In this document: one piece after another, positions 35,897 through 44,928 of the stretch
Layout of the letters: every line of letters begins with the position of its first letter
How positions within the stretch are numbered: position 1 is the first letter of the stretch
DNA from: Sediminibacterium sp. C3
GTDB taxonomy: Bacteria; Bacteroidota; Bacteroidia; Chitinophagales; Chitinophagaceae
DNA length: 64,000 nt
Reading direction: 5' to 3'
Assembly: GCF_000508085.1 (NCBI RefSeq)
Contig: NZ_KI669560.1
Span: 2,545,815 to 2,609,814 of the forward strand
The notes under the pieces: model-generated
Databases searched by the model: none
Told to the model about the DNA's origin: nothing
Seen by the model: the letters and a program-made list of their open reading frames with translations, nothing else
Position numbers and translations under genes: made by a program

Positions 35897-37081
35897 TTAG
35901 TCTGTTTTTTTATCCGCATGAAAATGTTTGGTTGCCACAGACCGCTTATTTGCCGAACGCACACTCATTAATGACATCACCTGGTAAAATATAAACTTGG
36001 GAATACCCCAAAGTGATTTATAAATTTTGGGGTCAGTATTACTCATAATCAGAGACATCATAAATCCACCGATAAAAATAACAAAACCAAGTGCCCAAAG
36101 TAAAGCCGCAAAAGGATTTAAAATCAAATTCAATAAAAGGCAAAACAATCCTAGTAATAAAAAAATGAACAGAGGTGGCCTAAGCAATATCAAGCCAAAT
36201 AAAAACTGATTCCAGTTGAGTCGGATTAACCCTTTTGCGGTTATTCCAAATCCAAATTTAAAATACCGAAACCAGGTATTAATCCATCTGGCACGCTGAT
36301 TTACCAACTGATCGCTTTTTGAAGTCTTCTCATCATACACTACAGCATGTTCTGCAAATGCAATCCTATTACCCCTGATTACGATTTCCTTCTGTAATAC
36401 CTTATCGAAACCAGCTCCTGTAATATCCAAATGCCCCAGGCATTCTTTGTACAATGATGTTGTGAATGCCATACCCGATCCTGAAAGGGTAGCAGAAGAT
36501 CCTACATTAAATAATACTTTACCATCGTAAAAATGATAATAAATATCTCTTGCCCCATCCAATGCCGCGTATAATGTGTCTAAATTCTTGGCATCCCTTA
36601 CACCCTGAACTGCTTTGTACCCTAAATCAAAATATTCATTTAATGCAAGCAGATAATCAGGGTCAACCAAATTGTCGCTATCAATAATGGTTAAGCGCTC
36701 ATGAGATCTCTTAAATCTTTCAATAGCATAAAAATGAGAACGGGTATTACTTGAGAGTGTCTGTTCCGGGCGAAGTATAATAACTCGCTCGTCTTCAAAA
36801 TGAAGTCCGGAAACATCACATTTATCAGCAACAATATAGATAAGATAATTACTGTAGTTTAGTTTTAAAAGAGAAGATACAACAGAAGGAATTAAAGTGG
36901 TTTGTTCATATGCCGTAACTATAATGGCATAATCCGCCTCATCTTTATTAAATTGAATATTTTTCTTTTTGTTACCTGTTAACGCATATAATAGAAGTAA
37001 AAAAAAGGGAAGGACCAGATTATAACCAATAGCAATCTGAAAAAAAGCCCAGGCAAATTCGAGAATGAATTGGAAAGTCAT
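35897..37081 (-). CDS. Membrane glycosyltransferase, GT2 family
   Basis: A 394-aa GT2 enzyme. An N-terminal helix (about 10-33) precedes the catalytic domain: YAIIVTAYEQTTLIPSVVSS, IVADKCDVSGL, LTIIDSDNLVDPDYLLALNE (DxD site) and the QRARWINTWFRYFKFG motif of processive GT2 enzymes. Three or four C-terminal helices follow (about 285-365). It probably builds the exopolysaccharide backbone at the inner membrane. It is 15 bases after the Wzc-like gene. Confidence 0.92.
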   Translation of the reverse strand: MTFQFILEFAWAFFQIAIGYNLVLPFFLLLLYALTGNKKKNIQFNKDEADYAIIVTAYEQTTLIPSVVSSLLKLNYSNYLIYIVADKCDVSGLHFEDERVIILRPEQTLSSNTRSHFYAIERFKRSHERLTIIDSDNLVDPDYLLALNEYFDLGYKAVQGVRDAKNLDTLYAALDGARDIYYHFYDGKVLFNVGSSATLSGSGMAFTTSLYKECLGHLDITGAGFDKVLQKEIVIRGNRIAFAEHAVVYDEKTSKSDQLVNQRARWINTWFRYFKFGFGITAKGLIRLNWNQFLFGLILLRPPLFIFLLLGLFCLLLNLILNPFAALLWALGFVIFIGGFMMSLIMSNTDPKIYKSLWGIPKFIFYQVMSLMSVRSANKRSVATKHFHADKKTD

Positions 37082-37096
37082 TTTACCGCAATTAAA

Positions 37097-39259
37097 TTAT
37101 TTAGGAATCTTGTTAAGGCGATTAATAATCACTTTATTCAAAGCCCATCCTGCAAACTGATCGCCCAAATCGTAAAGATATTGAACACTTTGATTTTTGC
37201 CGTTCTTTATTGTTGTACCAGCAGCATAAATAGCTACCACTTTCTCGGCTAATACCACCCACTCTCTTGATTTATTTAGTTTATCCATGGATGGTGCTTC
37301 AATAATAATAATATCAAAAACGTCTCTTAGATAAGTAAGTTTGGGTTTTACAATAGATTCATCACAAAATTCAAAAATAGATGTATCTCCTCCACGGTTT
37401 CCAAGAACACTGATCTTGCCTTCCTTGATAATTTCGCCGAGCGTAATCCTGTTTTTTAAATAATCTTCCAGATATGTGTTGGTGCCTGTTGTTTCAGTAA
37501 TCGTAGGCTGATCAAAATTGCCATCAATTACCAGTACCCGCTTATTCACCATAGAATAAGCATAGGCAAGACCTAATGAAATAAGCGTCTTACCTTCTCC
37601 ATCAGTTAAACTAGTTATAGCCAGCAATTTCTTGTTCCCCATTTCCCTTTCAACTTCAAAACGGAGGGAACGAAGTAAATTTTTAAACGCAATTGTAATT
37701 CTGTTTCCTTCCCCATTCTTCCATAGATTGGTTAAATCTAGCATGGAAGTATTAATATAGGGCAGATAAGCCAGAACGGGAAGATTGGTCTTATTAGCCA
37801 GTTCTGAAGCATTCTGTATACTGTCATCTAAATAGAAAATTACAAACAAGGCTGCCAGACAAAAAACAAAACTGATAATACCGGCAAGGGCTACGAGCAA
37901 TAATTTTTTGGAGGGTTGAGCCGGGCCTGGCATGGCCATTTCAATCTGTCGAAGCTGAACAGTCATGCTCGATTCCAGTGAAGTCTGGTTAAATCGATTC
38001 TGAATATCCAGATACTCCTTGCCTGCAACATCCACTGAACCCTCATAACTTTGAATCAGCGCCTCATGAGGAACCAGCATGTCAAACTTTTCATTCAACC
38101 TTCTAAGCTCTGAAGAAAGTGGATCAATACTGCTTCTAGCCTGATCAAGTGCTATTTCCAGATTCAGTTTTTGCTGAACCAGCAATTGTTTATTTGCCAA
38201 CGGGCTTACCAAAAGACGGTCGGTTGATTCTAATATTTTACCTTCCAGTTCACTTCTTAAAGAATCTTGTTTCTCTTTAATTCTGGGATCAAAATTACTT
38301 TTAACCAAATCGTTTGTCACCTGCCTTAGCCTGTCTCTGGTAGCTATGACTGATTGATTCACATCCACCACTACACTTTCCAGATATCGCCTGTCTTGTG
38401 GACTAAACTTACTTTCAATACCCCGGATTGCTCCCTGGTAGGCTTCAACATCTTTTTGTGCAACTTGCAATCTTGATTCATAATCTGCAATCTGATTGTA
38501 TAGACTTTTAGCCTGTTCATTCAGATTCAACACCCTGTTACGTATTTTATAGTCTCTCAGCAATCGCATTTTCGCGGTCATTGAGTCAAACTTTTTCTTC
38601 ATCAGCATATCTAAAAAATTCACCGCCTTCTGCTGATTTCCTTTAATATAATTGCCGTAGAAGTCTACAAATTCTGAGATTAAAGTATTAATTACAAATG
38701 CCGATAAAAATGGATTTTCAGACTCATATTCAAAATCTATGAAGTCACTGTTATTAACTCTGTAAATAATAATTTTTTTCTGCAGTGTGGGCTCATCATA
38801 CCCCATAGAAATGAGCAACTGATTTATTCCAAACTGATCCTTATCAAAGAGAGAGAGGGGCTCTTTTGAAACTATATGTTTTTTAAAAACATCCAGTGCA
38901 TGAGCTCTCGCTTCAGGGCCTATCTCATTGAGTAGTTTACTTGGAGGTCTGAATGGTTTATCGCTGGTTAAATCATGAATCATTAATTGAAATGAAACCT
39001 GATCAAAAATTCGTTTCAACCTGTTCATTTCAATCAGGTTACTGAATTGCTGGGAAATTTTATTCTCGTCCTGCGTTTTATTGGTTTCAAGAAACTGTTG
39101 AGATTGGTCTACCAAACCAGTGGATATTCTAGATCTGGACTTAAAGGTATCAGGAAGCTTTCGTACAAGAAAATAGGTTATAAATACGGCAATCATTGGC
39201 ACAATGAGCAGTATATATTTCCTCTTGTATAACAGTAAAAAAAACTTCTGTAATTCCAT
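37097..39259 (-). CDS. Wzc-like chain-length/export protein with BY-kinase-type ATPase domain
   Basis: A 720-aa protein with a Wzz-type architecture. The first helix is near 15-32 (LLIVPMIAVFITYFLVRKL). A periplasmic region of about 400 residues with long coiled coils (about 200-400) follows, then a second helix near 455-475. The cytoplasmic P-loop domain has Walker A LTDGEGKTLISL, A' VLVIDGNFDQPT and B DIIIIEAPSM. The A' and B motifs are diverged (Asn and Glu in place of usual Asp), and the C-terminus (NRLNKIPK) lacks the tyrosine cluster of true autokinases. It likely sets chain length and links to export. Its ATG touches the TolC-like stop (TAAATG). Confidence 0.88.
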   Translation of the reverse strand: MELQKFFLLLYKRKYILLIVPMIAVFITYFLVRKLPDTFKSRSRISTGLVDQSQQFLETNKTQDENKISQQFSNLIEMNRLKRIFDQVSFQLMIHDLTSDKPFRPPSKLLNEIGPEARAHALDVFKKHIVSKEPLSLFDKDQFGINQLLISMGYDEPTLQKKIIIYRVNNSDFIDFEYESENPFLSAFVINTLISEFVDFYGNYIKGNQQKAVNFLDMLMKKKFDSMTAKMRLLRDYKIRNRVLNLNEQAKSLYNQIADYESRLQVAQKDVEAYQGAIRGIESKFSPQDRRYLESVVVDVNQSVIATRDRLRQVTNDLVKSNFDPRIKEKQDSLRSELEGKILESTDRLLVSPLANKQLLVQQKLNLEIALDQARSSIDPLSSELRRLNEKFDMLVPHEALIQSYEGSVDVAGKEYLDIQNRFNQTSLESSMTVQLRQIEMAMPGPAQPSKKLLLVALAGIISFVFCLAALFVIFYLDDSIQNASELANKTNLPVLAYLPYINTSMLDLTNLWKNGEGNRITIAFKNLLRSLRFEVEREMGNKKLLAITSLTDGEGKTLISLGLAYAYSMVNKRVLVIDGNFDQPTITETTGTNTYLEDYLKNRITLGEIIKEGKISVLGNRGGDTSIFEFCDESIVKPKLTYLRDVFDIIIIEAPSMDKLNKSREWVVLAEKVVAIYAAGTTIKNGKNQSVQYLYDLGDQFAGWALNKVIINRLNKIPK

Positions 39260-40009
39260 TTACTTTATCTCTTCCAGTTTTTTCCCTACCAATTCTTCCA
39301 AAGCATTTTTTGCAATTAAAGCGGCACTTTCGGCATCAATAATTTTTTGTCTTTGATCGGCATTCTGAATCATTACTTTAGTAAAGTTTTCTAAAGTCTC
39401 CTCTCCCCTTTCATACCGAAACTTCAATTGTTTATACAATGCCTCAATGTCTATTGCGTTCTGATTTTGCACTTTCAAAACAGAAAGTGTTTGCATGTAT
39501 CTGAAATAACGATTCTTAACATCTGTTTCAAGTGTTATTGCATACTGCTCAGCTGTTAATTGCGCAATTGCCAGCTCCTCCCTCGTTTGTCTTATTACCG
39601 TTGGCTTCTGTATGATATTACTGAAATTGATGAATAATCCTATCTGCACACCGGTTAATGTAGCATTGGTTAATGTTACGGATGTACTGGGGCTATAAAA
39701 TGCTGATAAAGTAAAAAAGTCGAACCAGGAAAGTCTTGCTTTTTGCAAATTATAGTTGGCCACATTTACCCTTCTTAAGTTAGCTTTCATTAAAGGATAA
39801 TTCTGTTTGGCACTAAAAATCAGTTTCTCTAAAAAAGGATAAGACAACTCAGGAATCATAGATTCCTGGGCCCTAATTTCCCTGGAAGAACCCAACAAAA
39901 AAGAAAAAGAAAAAAGCAAAAAAAACAGCCTTTGCCTGATGCAGGAAACTCTTACCGAAGACAGCAGGCAGGATTTAGGGTAATTTATATCTAAACCAAT
40001 GATTCTCAT
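39260..40009 (-). CDS. Short TolC-family outer-membrane protein
   Basis: A 249-aa protein with a hydrophobic leader (RLFFLLFSFSFLLGSS, about 27-42) ending near IRAQE. The leader has a long N-region and no later Met, so the true start could be slightly different. The mature part is mostly helical coiled coil with TolC-like FLEKLIFSAKQNYPLMKANL, SVTLTNATLTGVQIGLFINF and LTAEQYAITLETDVKNRYFR. Full TolC proteins have about 420-450 residues, so this holds only one repeat-like half. The stop abuts the next ATG, so it is not obviously truncated. It probably forms or assists the outer-membrane exit of the polymer (inference). Confidence 0.8.
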   Translation of the reverse strand: MRIIGLDINYPKSCLLSSVRVSCIRQRLFFLLFSFSFLLGSSREIRAQESMIPELSYPFLEKLIFSAKQNYPLMKANLRRVNVANYNLQKARLSWFDFFTLSAFYSPSTSVTLTNATLTGVQIGLFINFSNIIQKPTVIRQTREELAIAQLTAEQYAITLETDVKNRYFRYMQTLSVLKVQNQNAIDIEALYKQLKFRYERGEETLENFTKVMIQNADQRQKIIDAESAALIAKNALEELVGKKLEEIK

Positions 40010-40111
40010 AAAGATTAAAGATAAATAATATAGTTAAAACCAATAGTTTAGATATCCCCACTTTATTCAAATATCAGGATTGACATCTTAAATAAAGAAA
40101 AATCAGCAGAA

Positions 40112-41308
40112 TTATACAGATTCTTTTTGTAAAAGTGCGGGTATGGTTCTAAGAATCAACTTGATATCGTACCAGAAACTATGGTTTTCAGCGTACTTGT
40201 TGTCTAACATAAGTCGTTCTTCCTCGGACATTTCACCCTTTCCTCTTTTCTCTACCTGCCAAAGTCCGGTAATACCAGCTGGAGCCATGAAACGCATGGC
40301 ATATTTATCTGTTGTTAATTTTTCTGCCTCATATAACGGCAAAGGACGATTGCCCACAATGCTCATATCCCCTATAATCACATTCCAAAGCTGCGGTAGC
40401 TCATCAATACTGCTGTTACGGATGAACTTACCCACTTTGGTAATTCTTGGGTCATCTTTGAGCTTAAAGAAAGCCGATCCGGCTTTGGCTTTTTTATTCT
40501 CGCTGTATTGCTTCTCGCACCATTGAATGGTATCTGAATAAATGGGGAATTTACAACCAGTACCTGCGGCTTTACATTCATCACACAGATATTCCTCTTC
40601 TGCTTTATCATTGGTGGTTTCGTCAGCTGCCGGTGCGTATTGGTTTAGGTGTTTTAAATCCTTCAGGCGCTTATCTGCATTCACGTACATAGACCTGAAC
40701 TTATAAAACTTAAAAGTCCTGTACCCTGAACCCACCCTGAGTGCGTAATAAAAAATTGGGCCCCGCGATTCTAGTTTAAGCAGGATACAAACGGTAATCA
40801 ATAAAGGCGATAACAACAGCAAAGCCATACTGGCAAAGAAAATATCAAATACCCGTTTAATAAAAGGGGTTTTATATTTATGAAAATCCAATACGTTATT
40901 AGCGTGCTTTAAGTCATTCCACTTTTCAATTAAAAAGGGGATTCTGATTTCCAGATTTTCTTTGTGAATAGGCAGTTTAAAAACATCGGCTACACCAGAT
41001 TTAAGGGTCATTCGAACCGTACTCTCACTCAATTGCTGGCTCACCAGAAAAAATGGCACATTAATGTTTTTTTTATTGACCAGCGTCTCCAGCAAAGAAA
41101 TACCACCAATACCCAATACTTCACTTTGCGAAACAATAGCAACCAGATTAAACTTGCTTTTCTCCCATTCGGCAAAAAAAAGCAGCGGGTTGGCAAAACG
41201 CCTTAAACTGCGTCCTCCTAAATTGGCAGAGGAAAATATTTCGAAAATATTATCATCACAATTGAGGAAAACGATGATTTGCTCCGGGGGGGGTACTGTT
41301 GTATTCAT
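40112..41308 (-). CDS. Priming sugar transferase fused to an N-terminal pseudo-receiver domain
   Basis: A 398-aa protein. Residues about 10-130 have a receiver-like pattern (QIIVFLNCDDN, SGVADVFKLPIHKENLEIRI keeping the conserved Lys) but lack the phospho-acceptor Asp (LVAIVSQSEV). Residues about 145-395 are a bacterial sugar transferase (WcaJ/ExoY type): membrane helix [54 protein letters not shown] and GITGLWQVEKRGKG. It should load the first sugar phosphate onto undecaprenyl phosphate. A roughly 70-residue insertion after KFRSM holds four cysteines (242, 245, 252, 264), possibly a metal site. It follows the receiver gene by 17 bases. Confidence 0.92.
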   Translation of the reverse strand: MNTTVPPPEQIIVFLNCDDNIFEIFSSANLGGRSLRRFANPLLFFAEWEKSKFNLVAIVSQSEVLGIGGISLLETLVNKKNINVPFFLVSQQLSESTVRMTLKSGVADVFKLPIHKENLEIRIPFLIEKWNDLKHANNVLDFHKYKTPFIKRVFDIFFASMALLLLSPLLITVCILLKLESRGPIFYYALRVGSGYRTFKFYKFRSMYVNADKRLKDLKHLNQYAPAADETTNDKAEEEYLCDECKAAGTGCKFPIYSDTIQWCEKQYSENKKAKAGSAFFKLKDDPRITKVGKFIRNSSIDELPQLWNVIIGDMSIVGNRPLPLYEAEKLTTDKYAMRFMAPAGITGLWQVEKRGKGEMSEEERLMLDNKYAENHSFWYDIKLILRTIPALLQKESV

Positions 41309-41325
41309 TGGCCCTTTTAATGAAA

Positions 41326-41721
41326 TTATTTTCTGATTCTGCGTAAAACTACTCTAAGCCTTGCTTCCAGTTCTTTAGGATTAAATGGTTTTACCAAATA
41401 ATCATCTGCCCCGGCTTCCAGACATTGTATAATCATTTCAGAACTCTCTTCTCCGGATAATATGATAATAGGAATGGCATTGAAAAAATCACTGGCCCTT
41501 AACTGCTTGGTTAGTTCCAGCCCCCCCATTACAGGAGTATTCAGGTCAGATATAATTAAGTCAGGAACATTTCCTTGCTGCAAAAAAGCCATTGCATCAA
41601 CCCCATCTTTAAAAATTTCTACCTGGTAAAGCGTACTCAGGTATTTTTTTAAAATTAGTTGCATGGTCATCTCGTCTTCAACCACAACAATTTTTAAAGT
41701 ATCTGAATTTGAGAATGCCAT
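41326..41721 (-). CDS. Stand-alone response-regulator receiver protein
   Basis: A 131-aa CheY-like receiver. IVVVEDEMTMQLILKKYL supplies the acidic pocket, LIISDLNTPVMGG the phospho-acceptor Asp59, IIILSGE the switch residue and YLVKPFNPKELEARL the conserved Lys. There is no DNA-binding domain. It is the first gene of the main exopolysaccharide arm, directly before the pseudo-receiver/sugar-transferase fusion, so it may act on that enzyme by protein contact (inference). Confidence 0.93.
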   Translation of the reverse strand: MAFSNSDTLKIVVVEDEMTMQLILKKYLSTLYQVEIFKDGVDAMAFLQQGNVPDLIISDLNTPVMGGLELTKQLRASDFFNAIPIIILSGEESSEMIIQCLEAGADDYLVKPFNPKELEARLRVVLRRIRK

Positions 41722-41754
41722 ATTTTTAAAATTTTGCTAATGTAAGAAATCTAA

Positions 41755-41770
41755 ATATATTTAAATATAT
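41755..41770. repeat. 16-bp perfect AT-only palindrome in a divergent promoter region
   Basis: ATATATTTAAATATAT is its own reverse complement. It lies in the 101-base gap between the divergent receiver gene and GT2 gene. It might be an operator, but an AT-rich chance palindrome is possible. Confidence 0.4.
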
Positions 41771-41822
41771 AAGAGCCGAATTTAATAGAAATTAAATCAA
41801 TTTTTCTACAATTTTATCCCTC

Positions 41823-42629
41823 ATGAGACCTATTTCAATCCCAACTTATATTGAACAATTATTCAAGACCAATCCAAAAGAAATTGCAACCACTGCTCTA
41901 ATTAGAGAAAGATACGGCAAAATTGCCAATCAGCCGCCTGTGGTTTCCATAGTTATTCCTGCGTATAATGAAGAGGAAAATATTCTTCAAACCTTGCTTT
42001 CATTAAGCAACAATGAAACCCAATGGCCTGTGGAAATAATTGTTGTGAATAATAATTCAAAAGACAGAACTGCCGAAATGGTTATGGCCACGGGTATCCC
42101 TTGTGTAAATGAACCCAAACAGGGTATCACCAATGCAAGAAATGCCGGACTTGCCATTGCTAAGGGTAAGTATATATTAAATGCCGACGCAGACACTATT
42201 TATCCCAAAGATTGGATAGAGGAAATGATTAAACCGCTGGCAACCAACGAAAACATTTGTTCTGTTTACGGTAGATTTTCCTTCATTCCCATTGGCAGTA
42301 CAGGGAGATTTACCTATTTTTTCTATGAATATTTTGCAGATTTCATGAGGTGGCTGAATAAAGTGTTCAGAGACGAAGCCATGAATGCCTATGGTTTTAA
42401 TTCGGGGTTCAGAAGAGAGCAAGGACTAGAAGTGGAAGGATTTAACCATCCTCCTGGAACCAATGAGGATGGATGGCTAGCGCTAAAACTAAGAGAAAAG
42501 GGATTTGGTAAACTGTACTATGTAACCAATATAAATGCCCTTGTATGGACTACCGACCGAAGAATTCAGATTGACGGTGGGCTTTGGAAAGGAACCTGGA
42601 AACGGCTTAAAAGAATGATTGGATGGTAA
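41823..42629 (+). CDS. Glycosyltransferase, GT2 family
   Basis: A 268-aa soluble-type GT2 enzyme: VSIVIPAYNEEENILQTLLS, IIVVNNNSKDRTAEMV, KGKYILNADADTIYPKDWIE (DxD site) and PGTNEDGWLALKLREKGFGK. No transmembrane helix is clear. It starts the plus-strand arm of the exopolysaccharide locus. Its last codons overlap the MaoC start by 7 bases (the sequence ATGGTAA holds both), implying coupled translation. Confidence 0.93.
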   Translation: MRPISIPTYIEQLFKTNPKEIATTALIRERYGKIANQPPVVSIVIPAYNEEENILQTLLSLSNNETQWPVEIIVVNNNSKDRTAEMVMATGIPCVNEPKQGITNARNAGLAIAKGKYILNADADTIYPKDWIEEMIKPLATNENICSVYGRFSFIPIGSTGRFTYFFYEYFADFMRWLNKVFRDEAMNAYGFNSGFRREQGLEVEGFNHPPGTNEDGWLALKLREKGFGKLYYVTNINALVWTTDRRIQIDGGLWKGTWKRLKRMIGW

Positions 42630-43087
42630 ATAAGCTAATAGTTGAGCATAAAGATGATTTAATCAATTATACCGGTACCTTGCTTGGGCCTAGTGACTGG
42701 ATTAGCATTAACGAAAAAATGATTTTTGATTTTGCTGCACTTACTGGTGACAAACAATGGGTTCATACCGACCCGGAAAAAGCAAGCAGATGGCTTCCGG
42801 AAGGAAAAATTATTGCGCATGGATATTTAACCCTTTCTCTATTATCTAACCTGCTTTACAGTCTGGTTGAAATTAAGGGTATGCAGTCTTTTGTAAATTA
42901 TGGGATGAATAAACTGAGATTTATTCATCCTGTTCAGGTTAACAGCAGAGTCAGACTCAAAGCCGAACTAAAAGAAACAACCCTTTTGGACAATACAAAC
43001 ATTCAAATATTACTTGGCTGTACTTTGGAAATAGAGGGTAAGGAAAAACCAGCTTATGTGGCTGATCTCATTGCATTAATACAATAA
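42623..43087 (+). CDS. MaoC-like (R)-enoyl-CoA hydratase
   Basis: A 154-aa hot-dog-fold protein. FDFAALTGDKQWVHTDPEKA contains the hydratase motif with catalytic Asp and His, and IIAHGYLTLSLLSNLL is the second family signature. It hydrates enoyl-CoA or a related acyl thioester in the cytoplasm. It is sandwiched between a glycosyltransferase and an acyl-CoA dehydrogenase, with a 3-base gap to the latter. The two could act on one acyl-CoA, perhaps outside the polysaccharide pathway. Confidence 0.92.
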   Translation: MVNKLIVEHKDDLINYTGTLLGPSDWISINEKMIFDFAALTGDKQWVHTDPEKASRWLPEGKIIAHGYLTLSLLSNLLYSLVEIKGMQSFVNYGMNKLRFIHPVQVNSRVRLKAELKETTLLDNTNIQILLGCTLEIEGKEKPAYVADLIALIQ

Positions 43088-43090
43088 AAT

Positions 43091-44896
43091 ATGTTACCAT
43101 ATACTAGTATGGAATTACTAAGATTCCTGTTATTTCATGTTCATCCTTTAGAAAGACTTTTTAGTTACGAAAGATTTGCCCACTTGAATAAAGAACAGGC
43201 ATGGATGATGATTGAATCTGCCAAATTACTGGCGGATCAGGAAATGGCTCCATATTTTAAAGCCATGGATGAAACCCCTGCTCATTATGATGGAAATGGA
43301 AATGTTATTACCCATCCTGCCTTAAAAAAAATAATTACTATAGCAGCAGAGCAAGGTTGGATTGGAGGCAGCGCCATTTTTGAACACGGCGGCATGCAGT
43401 TACCTGAATTGATATTTGGAACAGCACATCATATTTTCCAGGCGGCTAATAACGGCGTGCAGGGTTATCTGGGTTTATCTGCAGGAGCAGCGGCTTTAAT
43501 TACCAGTTTTGGCACAATAGAACAACTTACACAATATGTTCCTAAAATTTATTCAGGTGAATGGCAGGGTACAATGGCCTTAACAGAACCACAGGCAGGA
43601 AGTTCACTTTCTGATATAACAACGAGCGCACAAAAAAAATCTGAGTCAGTCTACTTAATTAAAGGACAAAAAATATTTATCTCTGCTGGACAACACGAAG
43701 CCTGTGAAAATTTTGTACATTTAACACTGGCAAGAATTGAAGGATCCCCTGCAGGGGTAAAAGGAATTTCTTTATTTATAATACCAAAGTTCAGACCTGA
43801 GCCAGATGGTAGCTTAACGTATAATGATGTGTATTGCGCAGGTGACTTCCAGAAAATGGGACAACGTGGATATGCCACCACTCACTTATCCTTTGGAGAC
43901 AACGACAACTGTATCGGATATTTAGTTGGAGAGCCCAATAAGGGATTGAACTATATGTTCCAGATGATGAATGGAGCCAGAATCAGTGTCGGTTTATCTG
44001 CTGCTTCTGTTGCCATGGCTGCCTATCAATATTCACTTCAATATGCCAAAGAAAGACCACAGGGAAGAAAAGCGGGTGATAAAAATCCGGATGCAGCTCC
44101 GGTTCAGATTATTCAGCATTCAGACGTTCAAAGAATGCTATTAACCCAAAAAGCGATTGCAGAAGGGGCCATTTCGCTTGGACTGGAATGCAATTTATTA
44201 TACGATTTATGTCATGCCACTAAAGGCGAAGAAAAACAATCCTACCAATTATTGCTAGAAATTCTTACCCCTATTGCCAAATCATACCCTTCAGAACAAG
44301 GAAGCAGATCTGCCGCCCTTGCCATTCAAACATTAGGGGGCTATGGATTCACAACAGACTTCCCTGTTCAACAGCATTATCGCGATTTAAAAATCATGTC
44401 TTTGTATGAAGGCACAACTGGAATTCAAGCTATTGATTTGTTGGGCAGAAAAGTAATTATGGAAAAAGGACAAGCACTTGACTTGTTGATTGGAGAATTC
44501 AAAAAGGAAATTACCCATGCTTATTCTTCAGAAATACTAACGGCAGAAGCTGAACTGTTAGATCAGGAAGTGGCAAGAATCAGATGGGTTTTAAATAAAC
44601 TGAAACCCTTTACAACATCAGGAGATACCGCCAGGTATCTTTCAGATGCAACCGTGTTCTTAGAAATGCTGGGATATGCAGTAATTGGATGGCAATGGCT
44701 TAAAATGGCTACAAAATCATTGGAATTATTATCCTCAGAGAACCTTTCTTCAGAGCAAAAAGCATTTTATGAGGGTAAAATTCATGTTTGCCGGTTTTAT
44801 TTCAAATATGAACTACCGCATGCTTCAGCCTGTGCCGCCATCCTAACCAATGAATCGGCATTGACATCCATTCAAAATTTCGACCTGTTCAATTGA
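43091..44896 (+). CDS. Acyl-CoA dehydrogenase
   Basis: A 601-aa FAD-dependent dehydrogenase of the long (about 600-aa) type with a C-terminal extension. GTMALTEPQAGSSLSDITTS is the FAD/substrate signature, KIFISAGQHE follows, and MMNGARISVGLSAASVAMAA and MSLYEGTTGIQAIDLLGRKV hold the expected catalytic Glu (YEG). It makes a double bond in acyl-CoA, passing electrons to an electron-transfer flavoprotein. An in-frame Met at 43109 (MELLRFLL) is an alternative start. It pairs with the MaoC gene 3 bases upstream. Confidence 0.93.
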   Translation: MLPYTSMELLRFLLFHVHPLERLFSYERFAHLNKEQAWMMIESAKLLADQEMAPYFKAMDETPAHYDGNGNVITHPALKKIITIAAEQGWIGGSAIFEHGGMQLPELIFGTAHHIFQAANNGVQGYLGLSAGAAALITSFGTIEQLTQYVPKIYSGEWQGTMALTEPQAGSSLSDITTSAQKKSESVYLIKGQKIFISAGQHEACENFVHLTLARIEGSPAGVKGISLFIIPKFRPEPDGSLTYNDVYCAGDFQKMGQRGYATTHLSFGDNDNCIGYLVGEPNKGLNYMFQMMNGARISVGLSAASVAMAAYQYSLQYAKERPQGRKAGDKNPDAAPVQIIQHSDVQRMLLTQKAIAEGAISLGLECNLLYDLCHATKGEEKQSYQLLLEILTPIAKSYPSEQGSRSAALAIQTLGGYGFTTDFPVQQHYRDLKIMSLYEGTTGIQAIDLLGRKVIMEKGQALDLLIGEFKKEITHAYSSEILTAEAELLDQEVARIRWVLNKLKPFTTSGDTARYLSDATVFLEMLGYAVIGWQWLKMATKSLELLSSENLSSEQKAFYEGKIHVCRFYFKYELPHASACAAILTNESALTSIQNFDLFN

Positions 44897-44928
44897 TTGG
44901 TTATATTTACGCATTATATTATTAAATT

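Noticed and set aside
39260-40009. Frameshifted full-length TolC
   Set aside because: No TolC-like sequence is found in the other frames or in the gap before it, and the stop abuts the next start, so a naturally short protein is more likely.
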